Notes: generated by a model not told the origin, from the letters alone. A DNA stretch of 64,000 nucleotides from an uncultured Ruegeria sp. (GCF_947500045.1 NZ_CANMQQ010000019.1:1-64000); one strand, 5' to 3'. Numbered from the stretch's first letter, positions 32,408-41,712 are shown. A program made the numbers and translations.

Positions 32408-33072
32408 ACGCCCCCGAATACATTTTCGAAGCCAGCACCAAACCCTCACTGCCTTGGCACGAGGTACCTCTGATTCGCGCCACCGACGCATCTGTCAAAG
32501 GCTATGGTTGTCTGGTCGATGACCCTGATGGGTTCGAGATCGAAATCTCCCGATGGCCCCAGCAAGGCTGGCGTCCCATTGACGACGGCACCGGAGACGA
32601 AGGTGGCTGGGTCGAAGGCACCTTTCGCGGCGAATGGAAGGGCGATGTGCTTTATGGTGAGAACGAAGCGGTCAACGGGCATTACGTGCTGGGCTGGTCA
32701 ACCGACCCGCAGCAGGCGCAGACCACCCGCCAGACCGCGCCGCGCGACCAGGTCTTGCTGTGGCATATGAACTATCACCCCGATGGCGGACAGATGTTCT
32801 GGCCACTGGACAACAAGCCCTTCATCATCCCCGCCGCGCTGCCCGGTGACAACCTGACTCCCGACAAGGTCGTGGCGTTCTGGTTTGATGGGTCTCGGGG
32901 CCTCTATATCCATCCCGGCATTTGGCACGAAGGGATATTTCCAGTCGAAGATAACCAGCGGTTTCTGGACCGACAGGGCGCGGTCCACGCTCGGGTTAGC
33001 GCCGATATCGGCAAAGAGTTCGGCGTCTACCTTGCCTGCCCGCTGCGCGCGGACAAAATCCGGGATCTCTAA
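32404..33072 (+). CDS. Ureidoglycolate-lyase-like (AllA-type cupin) protein, third gene of the tmp-like operon
   Basis: ATGA overlap with tmpB; LYIHPGIWHEGIFPV and VHARVSADIGKEFGVYLACPLR resemble the AllA cupin core. Confidence 0.6.
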
Positions 33073-33081
33073 ACACATGCC

Positions 33082-33122
33082 TTTGGGGTGTATTTTCATA
33101 TCCCCTTAACTTTCACCCCAAA
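33082..33122. repeat. Inverted repeat after the tmp-like operon
   Basis: TTTGGGGTG (33082-33090) / CACCCCAAA (33114-33122), perfect 9-bp arms, 23-nt loop. Confidence 0.5.
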
Positions 33123-33164
33123 CTTCTGCGATACTCTCCTTGTGCGTGCAGCTGGGAGGCGCAG

Positions 33165-34025
33165 ATGGCATTGAACAGGCGGAATATTGTTCAATTGGGA
33201 ACAGCAGCGGCTGTCGGTGCTGCCTTACCGCGTATTGCGGGCGGCGCCACCAGTCAGAACGACGCGTTTGAGGCACAGTTTGCCGATACGCTGGATCATC
33301 TGAAAGCCGCTTTCGGCAAATTCGGCTTTACCGAATCGAGATCGCTGCCAATTGCGACAGGAAACGCTGATTATAACGGTGGACTGAGGCACGATTTCGA
33401 TCAGAGCGCCCTGCCGTTGGATACATACATCATACAACCTCTGGCCCGTGTCGCGGATGTGGACGAAAAGACACGCCTAGATATTCTGCCCTTGTTTCAC
33501 GAGGTCGGCTGCCACCCGGGCAGCGCGGTCAGCGGTCGCGACACAACCGAACTTATGGTGCGTCTTCTGACGGATGAGTTCGGCCTCGACCCGTCCCGCA
33601 TCGCCTTTGTCAGCGTCCCGCAGGCCGACGATATGCGCGCGGTTCTGGATGCCATGGATCTGCCCTTCGCCGAAAAGGTCCTGCTGCGCGACGAGGCCGA
33701 AGCGCTGTTTGCCCGCGATGCTTCGGGCTTTTTCTTTCCAGACCCTTTGGGAGAGGATTATCAGGTGACAATGGGCGTCTACTATCGCGTCGGCGATCAG
33801 GACGAACCCGCACCTGCAACCTATCCCCCCTCGGCCAACTGGACCGAGATCGGAGAGATCATCATCGGCGGTGAGGTCGCGCCATTGGGCATCTCGATTG
33901 GGGCTGAACGGTTAACCTACGCGTTGACAGGTCAGTTTCCAACATGGGATCAGCGTTTGGATGCTCTGTTCGCGCAGATCGATATGGGGCATGCAGAACC
34001 ACCGGGGGTTGCCGCGTTCAGGTAG
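33165..34025 (+). CDS. Tat-exported protein with class II aminoacyl-tRNA synthetase-like (AlaRS-like) core
   Basis: N-terminus MALNRRNIVQLGTAAAVGAALPRIAGGA (twin-Arg + hydrophobic stretch); body ends with IGEIIIGGEVAPLGISIGAERLTYALTGQ, resembling class II motif 3 (GxGxER). Confidence 0.6.
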   Translation: MALNRRNIVQLGTAAAVGAALPRIAGGATSQNDAFEAQFADTLDHLKAAFGKFGFTESRSLPIATGNADYNGGLRHDFDQSALPLDTYIIQPLARVADVDEKTRLDILPLFHEVGCHPGSAVSGRDTTELMVRLLTDEFGLDPSRIAFVSVPQADDMRAVLDAMDLPFAEKVLLRDEAEALFARDASGFFFPDPLGEDYQVTMGVYYRVGDQDEPAPATYPPSANWTEIGEIIIGGEVAPLGISIGAERLTYALTGQFPTWDQRLDALFAQIDMGHAEPPGVAAFR

Positions 34026-34031
34026 GAACCC

Positions 34032-34841
34032 TTACAGCCCCAGCACGTCCACCATGTCATACTGGCCAGGCGCCTTGCCCTGCCCCCACAGCGCGGCCTT
34101 CAGAGCCCCGCGGGCAAAAATGGCACGATCCGAAGCCAGATGGCGTAGCACGATCCGTTCACCGGGGGCTGCAAACAACACATCGTGCTCACCCACGACA
34201 TCGCCGCCACGAATGGCGTGAAAGCCGATGTCACCACGCTTTCGCGCTCCGGTGATGCCGTCGCGACCCCGATCAGAGACATCCGCCAATGAGACGCCAC
34301 GACCATCAGCGGCGGCCTCACCCAGCATCAGTGCCGTGCCCGAGGGCGCGTCAACCTTGTGGTGGTGGTGCCCCTCGATGATTTCAATGTCGAAATCCTC
34401 ATCCAGCGCGGCGGCGACCTTTTTGGTCAGCTGTACCAGCAGATTTACGCCAAGGCTCATATTCCCGGCCCGCACGATCACCGCGTGGCGCGCGGCTGGT
34501 TCCAGCGCTGCGATTTGTTCGTCAGACATTCCGGTTGTTCCAATCACGTGCACACAGCGCGCCTGCGCCGCCAGCGCCGAAAACTCCAACGTGGCCTCTG
34601 GAGCGGTAAAATCGATTACAGCCTGCGCTTGTGCAAATGCCTCAAGCGGATCATCGGTGACTTTGACGCCCAATGCCTGGCCGCCCATTGCCTCGCCCAC
34701 ATCCTGACCGATCCAGTCATGGCCCATGCGCTCAACGACGCCAACCAGACGCGCCTGATCGCTGTCTGCGATGGTCTTGATCAGCATCTGCCCCATACGG
34801 CCCGAAGCCCCTGTGATGACGATCCCCGGAATATGGGTCAT
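34032..34841 (-). CDS. dapB: 4-hydroxy-tetrahydrodipicolinate reductase
   Basis: [53 protein letters not shown]. Confidence 0.96.
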   Translation of the reverse strand: MTHIPGIVITGASGRMGQMLIKTIADSDQARLVGVVERMGHDWIGQDVGEAMGGQALGVKVTDDPLEAFAQAQAVIDFTAPEATLEFSALAAQARCVHVIGTTGMSDEQIAALEPAARHAVIVRAGNMSLGVNLLVQLTKKVAAALDEDFDIEIIEGHHHHKVDAPSGTALMLGEAAADGRGVSLADVSDRGRDGITGARKRGDIGFHAIRGGDVVGEHDVLFAAPGERIVLRHLASDRAIFARGALKAALWGQGKAPGQYDMVDVLGL

Positions 34842-34933
34842 TGCGCTGGTCCTTTTCCTCAATTCGGCTCAAAGCCTCCTACCCCGTTCGCGCCCGCTTG
34901 GCAAAGCCCAGCTTTGCGCTTAGATCGGGGGTT

Positions 34934-35329
34934 ATGGCAAAGAACAAATTTCACGATGGCCCCGGCCCGTCCCAACGACAGCTGCGTGTCGGCGAACTGA
35001 TCCGCCGCACTCTGTCCGAGGTTTTGGCGCGCGGAGATGTCCACGACCCCGACCTGAACCGCATGTCAATCACCGTGGGTGAGGTGCGCACCTCGCCCGA
35101 TCTGAAGATCGCCACTGCCTATGTGCTGCCGCTGGGCGGTAAAGGACAGGACGACGTGATCGAACTGCTGGCCCGCAACAAGGGTGAATTGCGGCGCGCA
35201 GTGGGCAAGAAGGTTGGTCTGAAATTCTCGCCCGACCTGCGATTTCGTCTGGATGATACGTTCGACCGTCTGGATGACACCCGCCGGATGTTCGATCAGG
35301 ACGCGGTGCGCCGCGATCTGGACGAGTGA
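34934..35329 (+). CDS. rbfA: 30S ribosome-binding factor RbfA
   Basis: [41 protein letters not shown]...[22 protein letters not shown]. Confidence 0.95.
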   Translation: MAKNKFHDGPGPSQRQLRVGELIRRTLSEVLARGDVHDPDLNRMSITVGEVRTSPDLKIATAYVLPLGGKGQDDVIELLARNKGELRRAVGKKVGLKFSPDLRFRLDDTFDRLDDTRRMFDQDAVRRDLDE

Positions 35330-36063
35330 TCCGCACGCTGGTCATGTTGTGCGCGGTTCTTTGGGCCGCGCAGGCTTCTGCCGTCACCTGCGAGAAGCTG
35401 ACCCATGAGGATAAGCGGTACACGGTCTGCGAGGTCGACGCGTCCACTGCAGACCTGCGCCTGTTTTTGAACGATGAGAATGGCGATGTGCTGGGCCATT
35501 TCTCGTCGGTGAATGAGGCGCTGGAGCCTCAGGGCAAACGACTGGCCTTTGCGATGAACGCAGGCATGTACCATGACGACCGCTCGCCTGTTGGCCATTA
35601 CGTTGAAGAGGGTCAAGAGCAGATGCGCGTCGTCCCGAATGCCGGACCCGGTAATTTCGGCCTGCTCCCCAACGGCGTGTTCTGCATCCGAGAGGGCCGC
35701 GCCGATGTGTTCGAGACATTGGCGTACATCGATCAGGCACCCCAATGCCGCTTTGCGACGCAATCCGGCCCCATGCTGGTGATCGACGCCGAGCTGCACC
35801 CACGTTTCCTGCCCGATTCAACCTCGCGCTATATCCGCAACGGGGTGGGGACCAGTGCGGATGGCTCCCGCGCGGTGTTTGCGATTTCGGATGATTACGT
35901 CACCTTCCACGAATTCGGCCGGTTGTTCCGCGATGTGCTGGATACGCCGAATGCGTTGTTCCTCGATGGTAATATTTCCCGGATGTATGAGCGCGCCAGC
36001 AATCGATCAGACATCGGGTTCTCGCTGGGCCCAATCGTGGGCGTTGTCGAAGACGCACCCTGA
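35326..36063 (+). CDS. Phosphodiester glycosidase family (NAGPA-like) secreted protein
   Basis: Signal peptide; [61 protein letters not shown]. Confidence 0.85.
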   Translation: MIRTLVMLCAVLWAAQASAVTCEKLTHEDKRYTVCEVDASTADLRLFLNDENGDVLGHFSSVNEALEPQGKRLAFAMNAGMYHDDRSPVGHYVEEGQEQMRVVPNAGPGNFGLLPNGVFCIREGRADVFETLAYIDQAPQCRFATQSGPMLVIDAELHPRFLPDSTSRYIRNGVGTSADGSRAVFAISDDYVTFHEFGRLFRDVLDTPNALFLDGNISRMYERASNRSDIGFSLGPIVGVVEDAP

Positions 36064-36123
36064 AATTGACAGCGCTTAAGCGATCCGCTAGGTCGCGCGC
36101 CTCAGCAAGAGTCTAGGTGTAGA

Positions 36124-37029
36124 ATGGGACGCAAACGCAAAGGCCGCGATATTTCCGGCTGGCTGGTGGTGGACAAGCCTGCGGGCATGACTTCGACCGC
36201 TGTGGTCAACAAGGTGCGTTGGGCGATGGATGCCAAGAAAGCGGGCCATGCTGGCACACTGGACCCTGAGGCGACCGGTGTTTTGGCCGTCGCGTTAGGT
36301 GAGGCGACCAAGACCGTTCCCTACATCACCGATGCGCTGAAGGCCTACACATTCACCGTGCGTCTGGGTCAGGCTACCAACACCGACGATGCCGAAGGTG
36401 AGGTGATTGCCGAAAGCATTACACGCCCTTCGGACGACGACATCAAACTAGCACTCGCCCCACTTCTGGGCGACATCATGCAAGTGCCGCCCAAGTTTTC
36501 GGCCGTGAAGATCGACGGCCAGCGGGCCTATAAGCTTGCACGCGATGGCGAAGAGGTTGAACTGACCGCCCGGCCCCTTTGGGTCGATGAACTGGTGCTG
36601 GTCGACCGCCCTGATGAAGACCATGTCGTACTTGAGATGACCTGCGGCAAAGGCGGCTATGTTCGCTCGATCGCGCGTGATCTGGGCGCTGCTTTGGGCT
36701 GCCACGGCCACGTCAAGAAACTGCGCCGCATCTGGTCCGGCCCGTTCGACGCCGAAGATGGTCTGTCCATCGAACAGATTGATCAGATGGCCAAGACCAC
36801 CGCGCTCGATGTCTATCTGCATCCGTTGGAAACCGGCCTGTCGGATCTGCCCGAGCTTCATTGCACGCCCGAAGGCGCCACGCGCCTGCGCAATGGCAAC
36901 CCCGGCATGGTGCTTGCCTCGGACGTGGAATACGGTGATGAGGCCTGGGCCTCAATGGATGGCAAGGCCGTAGCCGTGGGGATTTACAAATCCGGCGAAT
37001 TGCACCCCAGCCGGGTGTTCGTTACCTGA
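36124..37029 (+). CDS. truB: tRNA pseudouridine(55) synthase TruB
   Basis: [52 protein letters not shown]. Confidence 0.97.
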   Translation: MGRKRKGRDISGWLVVDKPAGMTSTAVVNKVRWAMDAKKAGHAGTLDPEATGVLAVALGEATKTVPYITDALKAYTFTVRLGQATNTDDAEGEVIAESITRPSDDDIKLALAPLLGDIMQVPPKFSAVKIDGQRAYKLARDGEEVELTARPLWVDELVLVDRPDEDHVVLEMTCGKGGYVRSIARDLGAALGCHGHVKKLRRIWSGPFDAEDGLSIEQIDQMAKTTALDVYLHPLETGLSDLPELHCTPEGATRLRNGNPGMVLASDVEYGDEAWASMDGKAVAVGIYKSGELHPSRVFVT

Positions 37030-37050
37030 GCCACGTGCTAGGCGAAGGGC

Positions 37051-37554
37051 ATGATTACCCGTTCCCATACCAAGGGCGACGCGCCTTCGACCGCTGTCTA
37101 CTCCGATTGCGAGAAATATCGCTATAGCCTGACCCGCATCTGGGACCCCGCAGGCCGCAAAGCTCTGTTCGTGATGCTGAACCCATCAACCGCAACCGAG
37201 GTGCAGAACGACCCGACCGTTGAACGCTGCGAACGCCGGGCGCGAACATTGGGGTTTGGGGCATTTCAGGTCACCAACATCTTTGCCTGGCGCGACACCG
37301 ACCCGCGCAAGATGCGAGCCTCCGCTGATCCTGTCGGGCCGGAAAACAACGCGACCATACTGGCCGGCGTAAATTGGTCTGATCAGGTCATCGCCGCATG
37401 GGGCACCCATGGGGCGCATTTAGAGCGTGGCCCTGCGGTTGAAACTCTGCTGCGTGGCACTGGTCACCCCCTATTTCATCTAGGGCTGACCAAGGACGGC
37501 CATCCCAAACATCCGCTTTATATCGCTTATACCCAACAGCCCGAGCTCTGGTGA
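37051..37554 (+). CDS. DUF1643 domain-containing protein
   Basis: YRYSLTRIWDPAGRKALFVMLNPSTATEVQNDPTVERCERRARTLGFGAFQVTNIFAWRDTDP. Confidence 0.85.
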   Translation: MITRSHTKGDAPSTAVYSDCEKYRYSLTRIWDPAGRKALFVMLNPSTATEVQNDPTVERCERRARTLGFGAFQVTNIFAWRDTDPRKMRASADPVGPENNATILAGVNWSDQVIAAWGTHGAHLERGPAVETLLRGTGHPLFHLGLTKDGHPKHPLYIAYTQQPELW

Positions 37555-37650
37555 CAAAGGGTTAACCACGCCCTCAACTTGGCTTTGACCAACCTCTTGA
37601 TTGCATGAGATGTTTTACAATCGGCGCAATCGATCTTGCGGAGGGGTCTC

Positions 37651-38679
37651 ATGTTTCTGATCGGGTTATTCGGCATGGCCGCGCTGGGCGGTGCGGCCTA
37701 TGCGATAAGCGACGTTCTCGTCCCTGACGAGGCAGCCGACGAAGATGACGACCGGATTGAGGATACGGTTGAAGAGGACGTGCCCACGGGGAACCTTCTT
37801 GACCCGGACGAGAATATCGAAGAACCCACTTCGCCCGAAAATGCCGACTCGGACACTGGCGAGGTTTTATCCGACCACGAAGGCCACCTTGTCATCACAG
37901 GCGATGAGGATGCGGACATTTTGACGGGGCAGGACGGGAATGACCAAATCAACGGATATGCTGGCAATGACATCATCGACGGTGGCGATGGCAATGACAT
38001 TTTGTATGGCGGCAGCGGTGAGGACACTCTGATCGGCAGTTATGGAAATGATGTGCTGCACGGTGAGTATGGCGACGACAATCTGAACGGTATGACCGGA
38101 AACGACGACCTGTATGGCCATTTCGGAGCGGATGAACTGAACGGTGGGGATGGCAACGACCGGCTTTTTGGTGGGCAAGGCAATGACACCCTGAGCGGAG
38201 ATGACGGCGACGATGCGCTGCAAGGCGGGGATGGCGGTGATTACCTTGTTGGTGGCGCCGGTGAAGATGCTTTGTTTGGCGGGGATGGCGAGGACGTTCT
38301 GACCGGAGATGATGGTCCAGAAGAAAATTCAACAGACTTCCTGAATGGAGGCGACGGGGATGATGTAATTCTGGCCGGGGAAGGTGATGTGGTCACTGGC
38401 GGAGAAGGTGAAGATGATATTGTCGTACAAGCTGAACCAGAGCAGGAGGCCGCAACGATCATGGATTTCCAAGTCGGTCACGACAAGCTGCTGATTACGT
38501 GGGACGGCCCCGAAGACCCAGATTTGACCATCGAGCCAGATGAAGAAAACAATGACTTGACGCATATCAGGGTCAATGGTGAAGACGTCGCGCAAGTCTA
38601 TGGTGCAGATGATCTGACCGCTGCGGATATTCAATTCGTCACCGAAGCCCAGTTGGCGCAATACGCCTTCTCGGGATAA
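37651..38679 (+). CDS. RTX (hemolysin-type) calcium-binding repeat protein with N-terminal membrane anchor
   Basis: ATG 37651 preceded by GGAGGGG; hydrophobic N-terminus MFLIGLFGMAALGGAAYAIS, acidic linker, many GGxGxDxLxG nonapeptides. Confidence 0.85.
   Translation: MFLIGLFGMAALGGAAYAISDVLVPDEAADEDDDRIEDTVEEDVPTGNLLDPDENIEEPTSPENADSDTGEVLSDHEGHLVITGDEDADILTGQDGNDQINGYAGNDIIDGGDGNDILYGGSGEDTLIGSYGNDVLHGEYGDDNLNGMTGNDDLYGHFGADELNGGDGNDRLFGGQGNDTLSGDDGDDALQGGDGGDYLVGGAGEDALFGGDGEDVLTGDDGPEENSTDFLNGGDGDDVILAGEGDVVTGGEGEDDIVVQAEPEQEAATIMDFQVGHDKLLITWDGPEDPDLTIEPDEENNDLTHIRVNGEDVAQVYGADDLTAADIQFVTEAQLAQYAFSG
37921..38424 (+). repeat. RTX nonapeptide-encoding repeat block
   Basis: LTGQDGNDQINGYAGNDIIDGGDGNDILYGGSGEDTLIGSYGNDV...GGDGDDVILAGEGDVVTGGEGEDDIVV. 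Confidence 0.85.
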
Positions 38680-38822
38680 GCCCACAGAATCCCTTTGCCA
38701 TTCATGCCAAATGCGCCTATACGCGCCCATCCGTATCGGAATCGGTGCGGTTTTCTCCATGGGCCTGTGCTGGACGACATCCCGGCCTGCGCCATTAACT
38801 CTAACCTTTAAAGGAGACCCCG

Positions 38823-39092
38823 ATGTCGATTACTGCCGCTGAAAAAGCAAGCGTTATGAAAGAATTCGCAACCAAGGACGGCGACACCGGTTCGCCTGAA
38901 GTCCAGGTTGCCATCCTGACTTCGCGCATCACCACCCTGACTGAGCACTTCAAGACCCATAAAAAAGACAACCACGGCCGTCGCGGTCTGCTGAAAATGG
39001 TCGCCCAGCGCCGTAAGCTGCTGGACTACCTGAAGGGCAAAGAAGAAGCACGTTATCAGGACCTGATCAAAAAGCTGGGCATCCGCCGCTAA
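38823..39092 (+). CDS. rpsO: 30S ribosomal protein S15
   Basis: [89 protein letters not shown]. Confidence 0.98.
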   Translation: MSITAAEKASVMKEFATKDGDTGSPEVQVAILTSRITTLTEHFKTHKKDNHGRRGLLKMVAQRRKLLDYLKGKEEARYQDLIKKLGIRR

Positions 39093-39134
39093 GCGGTTGT
39101 TGTTCACGCCGTGAACGCAGCTTTGTACCACTTG

Positions 39135-39167
39135 TACGCCCGCCAATTGGTGGGCGTATTTGTTTTT
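39135..39167 (+). terminator. Rho-independent terminator of rpsO
   Basis: TACGCCCGCC-AATT-GGTGGGCGTA followed by TTTGTTTTT. Confidence 0.8.
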
Positions 39168-39190
39168 GGTCAACGGATTTTAATGCGTTT

Positions 39191-39240
39191 CTTTGTCGGA
39201 ATCAAAGTAACATTTAGTGCCTGGTTACCACCCGACAAAG
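39191..39240. repeat. Nested inverted repeats (possible structured RNA)
   Basis: CTTTGTCGG (39191-39199) / CCGACAAAG (39232-39240) enclosing GTAAC (39207-39211) / GTTAC (39224-39228). Confidence 0.55.
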
Positions 39241-39339
39241 CACCGTTTGACAACTTGATCTACGATTGCGGCTGCGTGCTTGTTGGATTGAATGTAAAAA
39301 AGTTAACGCGATGTGAACCACTTCACTGAACGGACCCGA

Positions 39340-39470
39340 GGATTGCGCAATACTGTAATTGTTAGTGAGTAGGCGCTTCTTTTGTTTCGAGCGTCAGGTT
39401 TTTCATAGTCCTCCCTTTTTGACTGGGCGCGCCTGTATTGGGCGCGCCCTTATTCGTTTTTATCCCTCGA
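39340..39470 (+). ncRNA. Candidate small RNA: hairpin, CCUCCC-loop hairpin, strong terminator
   Basis: GGCGCT/AGCGTC (39372-39395), AGTC-CTCCCTTTTT-GACT (39407-39424), GGGCGCGCC-TGTATTG-GGCGCGCCC then TTATTCGTTTTT (39425-39462); no ORF uses the terminator. The 5' end is a guess. Confidence 0.4.
39425..39462 (+). terminator. Strong orphan terminator hairpin
   Basis: 9-bp GC-only arms GGGCGCGCC / GGCGCGCCC followed by TTATTCGTTTTT. Confidence 0.7.
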
Positions 39471-39493
39471 GCCTGAGGCAGAAGACACGTCCA

Positions 39494-39516
39494 GATTGTG
39501 ACGTCGCGTCACAATC
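39494..39516. promoter_or_regulatory. Perfect palindrome, likely operator
   Basis: GATTGTGACG-TCG-CGTCACAATC, 10-bp arms with 3-nt spacer. Confidence 0.5.
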
Positions 39517-39648
39517 ATGCGGGTCAAAATTAAGAAATTGACGTAAACGTAAGCATTACCGGCAGTTTTCTACCAATCGGTCAAAAAATGACGCGTAACA
39601 CGGTTTTATTCCCCGTTTCGCGAAGCCTGGGTTTTCCTACATGCGCCG

Positions 39649-39727
39649 TGTCGCTGCGGGTTCGCACTCACGGAAGATGGTCTTTGAGCGTTTCCCTCTC
39701 ATGGCTCGGATCTTGCCCGCAGCGACA
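39649..39727. repeat. 12-bp perfect inverted repeat in the leader of a small ORF
   Basis: TGTCGCTGCGGG (39649-39660) / CCCGCAGCGACA (39716-39727), 55-nt loop. Confidence 0.6.
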
Positions 39728-39759
39728 TGAATTTGACGACCAACTATTGCTGGAGTTGA

Positions 39760-39972
39760 ATGATGCCTTTGATGACCGTTCTAAATCGTGTGTTTGCGGC
39801 CAAGATGCCCGACACCCCTAACAACAAAGAAACATCGGTGCCAACATCAGATCCTTTTGTTGGAAAACGGTCGATTTCAAAGGCTGAGACCGCAGCAGTT
39901 CTTCGTGGAATAATGAAAGATGAGCAGATGAAATATCCAAAGCAGCACACAGGTGGCGATTCAGCTCGGTAG
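39760..39972 (+). CDS. Small hypothetical protein (70 aa)
   Basis: ATGATG start with upstream CTGGAG; followed by a terminator hairpin at ~40058. No recognised domain. Confidence 0.45.
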   Translation: MMPLMTVLNRVFAAKMPDTPNNKETSVPTSDPFVGKRSISKAETAAVLRGIMKDEQMKYPKQHTGGDSAR

Positions 39973-40057
39973 TGTTCTGTTGCTGCACATCCGATTGGTG
40001 CAGACAGAGCCATGGATGCTGTTTCGCAAGGGTAGTTTGATCCCTCAACCCAGATAT

Positions 40058-40090
40058 GAAAACGCCCACCATTTCGGCGGGCGTTTTTTG
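40058..40090. terminator. Bidirectional-type terminator between the 70-aa ORF and the BCCT gene
   Basis: AAAACGCCCACC-ATTT-CGGCGGGCGTTTTTT. Confidence 0.75.
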
Positions 40091-40110
40091 TTATCGTCAG
40101 TGGGTTCCGT

Positions 40111-41712
40111 TCACATTTTCGCCTTTTCTGATTTCAGCGCCAGCCACAGGCAATAGCACATGATCAGAACCACCAGCGTGAATGGGATGCCGGTTGAAAC
40201 CGCTGCCCCCTGAAGCGCGGCAAGACCACCCCCCAGAAGCAGGGCGATCGCAACCAGACCTTCCAATGTGCACCAGAACACGCGCTGCACAACTGGCGCG
40301 TCCATCTTGCCACCAGCCGTGATCGTGTCGATCACCAACGAACCTGAGTCGGACGAAGTCACAAAGAACACCACGATCAGGATCAGCGCTATTGGGGCGA
40401 TCAGGCCGTAAAGCGGCAGCTCTTTCAGGAAGCCAAACAACGCACCTTCAGGGGCGTAGCTGTCGATCACGGTGGCCCGGACACCTTCAGCGCCGCCTGC
40501 GTTCAGCATGTCGATGGCGGCACCACCAAAGGTCGACATCCACAATGCGCAGACCGCCGTCGGGGCCAACAATGCGCAGATCACAAATTCCCGCACAGTG
40601 CGGCCTTTCGAAATGCGTGCGATGAACATGCCAACAAAGGGTGACCACGCGATCCACCAGGCCCAGTAGAAGGTCGTCCAGCCGTGGAAATAACTGGTGT
40701 CTTCCCGCCCGAACGGATTGGACAGCGCCGGCAGATGGGTCACATAGTCCACCATGACATTGAAGTATCTGGCAAAGGCCGTACCTACACCAGTGACGAC
40801 AATCACAAAAATGAACAGTCCTACGGCCATGATCATATTGATCTCACTCAGCCGTTTGACGCCCGCATCCATACCCATCAGGACCGATCCCAGCGCAATT
40901 AGCGTAATACCGATGATCAGCAGAACGGTGACTGTCGGGCTGGGTTCAATGCCGAACACTTCATACAGTCCCGCGGCAACTTGTTGCGCGCCCAGACCCA
41001 GCGAAGTGGTCAGGCCGAAGAGCGTGGCAAAGACGGCCAGCGTATCAATCATATGGCCCCACCAGCCCCAAACTCGTTCGCCAAGAATGGGATAGAAGGC
41101 CGAACGCAAGGTCAGTGGCAGCCCGAGATTATAGCTGAAGATCGCAAGCGCCAAACCCACCGCCGCATAGACAGCCCAGCCTTCAAGGCCCCAATGGTGG
41201 ATCGTACCAACGATACCGGCATATTCATTTCCCGGAACAGCGATATCGATACCCAAGGGCACCGCGTTTCCACCTTCGGCAAAGTTGTAATAGACCGGTT
41301 CCATCACACCGAAGAATAAAAGCCCGATGCCGATACCTGCCGCAAACATCATTGCGATCCATCCGGCGTAGGAATAGTCGGGCTTGGCGTCTTTGCCGCC
41401 GATCCTCACTTTGCCCACCGGCAGGATGACCAGTACCAGAACAAACAGGGTGATTGCGTCAACTGACAGCACGAGGAACCAGTCAAACGTGCTGGTTAAC
41501 CAAGGTCGGAGCCAGCCAAAGAACGTTGCTGCGGCCTCCTGATTGGCCAATGCGATCAGGACGAACGCAAAGATCAGGATGCTTGAGATCAAAAAGACCG
41601 GGTTATGGATGTCCAGACCGAAGGGCCGGACATTGTCCTGTCCAAGTTCATACTCGGTCTCGAAGTCATAAATCCGAGGGTCCGGATCCAACATTTTCTT
41701 GGTTTGTGCCAT
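40111..41712 (-). CDS. BCCT family transporter (betaine/carnitine/choline type)
   Basis: Polytopic; HGWTTFYWAWWIAWSPFVGMFIARISKGRTVREF signature and SSDSGSLVIDTITAGG. Start set at 41712. Confidence 0.93.
   Translation of the reverse strand: MAQTKKMLDPDPRIYDFETEYELGQDNVRPFGLDIHNPVFLISSILIFAFVLIALANQEAAATFFGWLRPWLTSTFDWFLVLSVDAITLFVLVLVILPVGKVRIGGKDAKPDYSYAGWIAMMFAAGIGIGLLFFGVMEPVYYNFAEGGNAVPLGIDIAVPGNEYAGIVGTIHHWGLEGWAVYAAVGLALAIFSYNLGLPLTLRSAFYPILGERVWGWWGHMIDTLAVFATLFGLTTSLGLGAQQVAAGLYEVFGIEPSPTVTVLLIIGITLIALGSVLMGMDAGVKRLSEINMIMAVGLFIFVIVVTGVGTAFARYFNVMVDYVTHLPALSNPFGREDTSYFHGWTTFYWAWWIAWSPFVGMFIARISKGRTVREFVICALLAPTAVCALWMSTFGGAAIDMLNAGGAEGVRATVIDSYAPEGALFGFLKELPLYGLIAPIALILIVVFFVTSSDSGSLVIDTITAGGKMDAPVVQRVFWCTLEGLVAIALLLGGGLAALQGAAVSTGIPFTLVVLIMCYCLWLALKSEKAKM

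Noticed and set aside
34032-34841. dapB considered as part of a lysine regulon with the saccharopine genes
   Set aside because: About 29 kb apart with unrelated genes in between; no shared motif seen.
37921-38424. Repetitive tract considered as a possible CRISPR or satellite
   Set aside because: Period matches in-frame RTX nonapeptides, not direct repeats with unique spacers.
39497-39513. TGTGA...TCACA as a CRP/FNR site
   Set aside because: Spacing is 7 nt rather than the canonical 6, so a CRP assignment is not supported; kept only as an unassigned dyad.
39649-39727. Inverted repeat considered as 6S RNA, SRP RNA or a known riboswitch
   Set aside because: I could not find the diagnostic conserved sequences of those families by eye; a covariance-model search would be needed.
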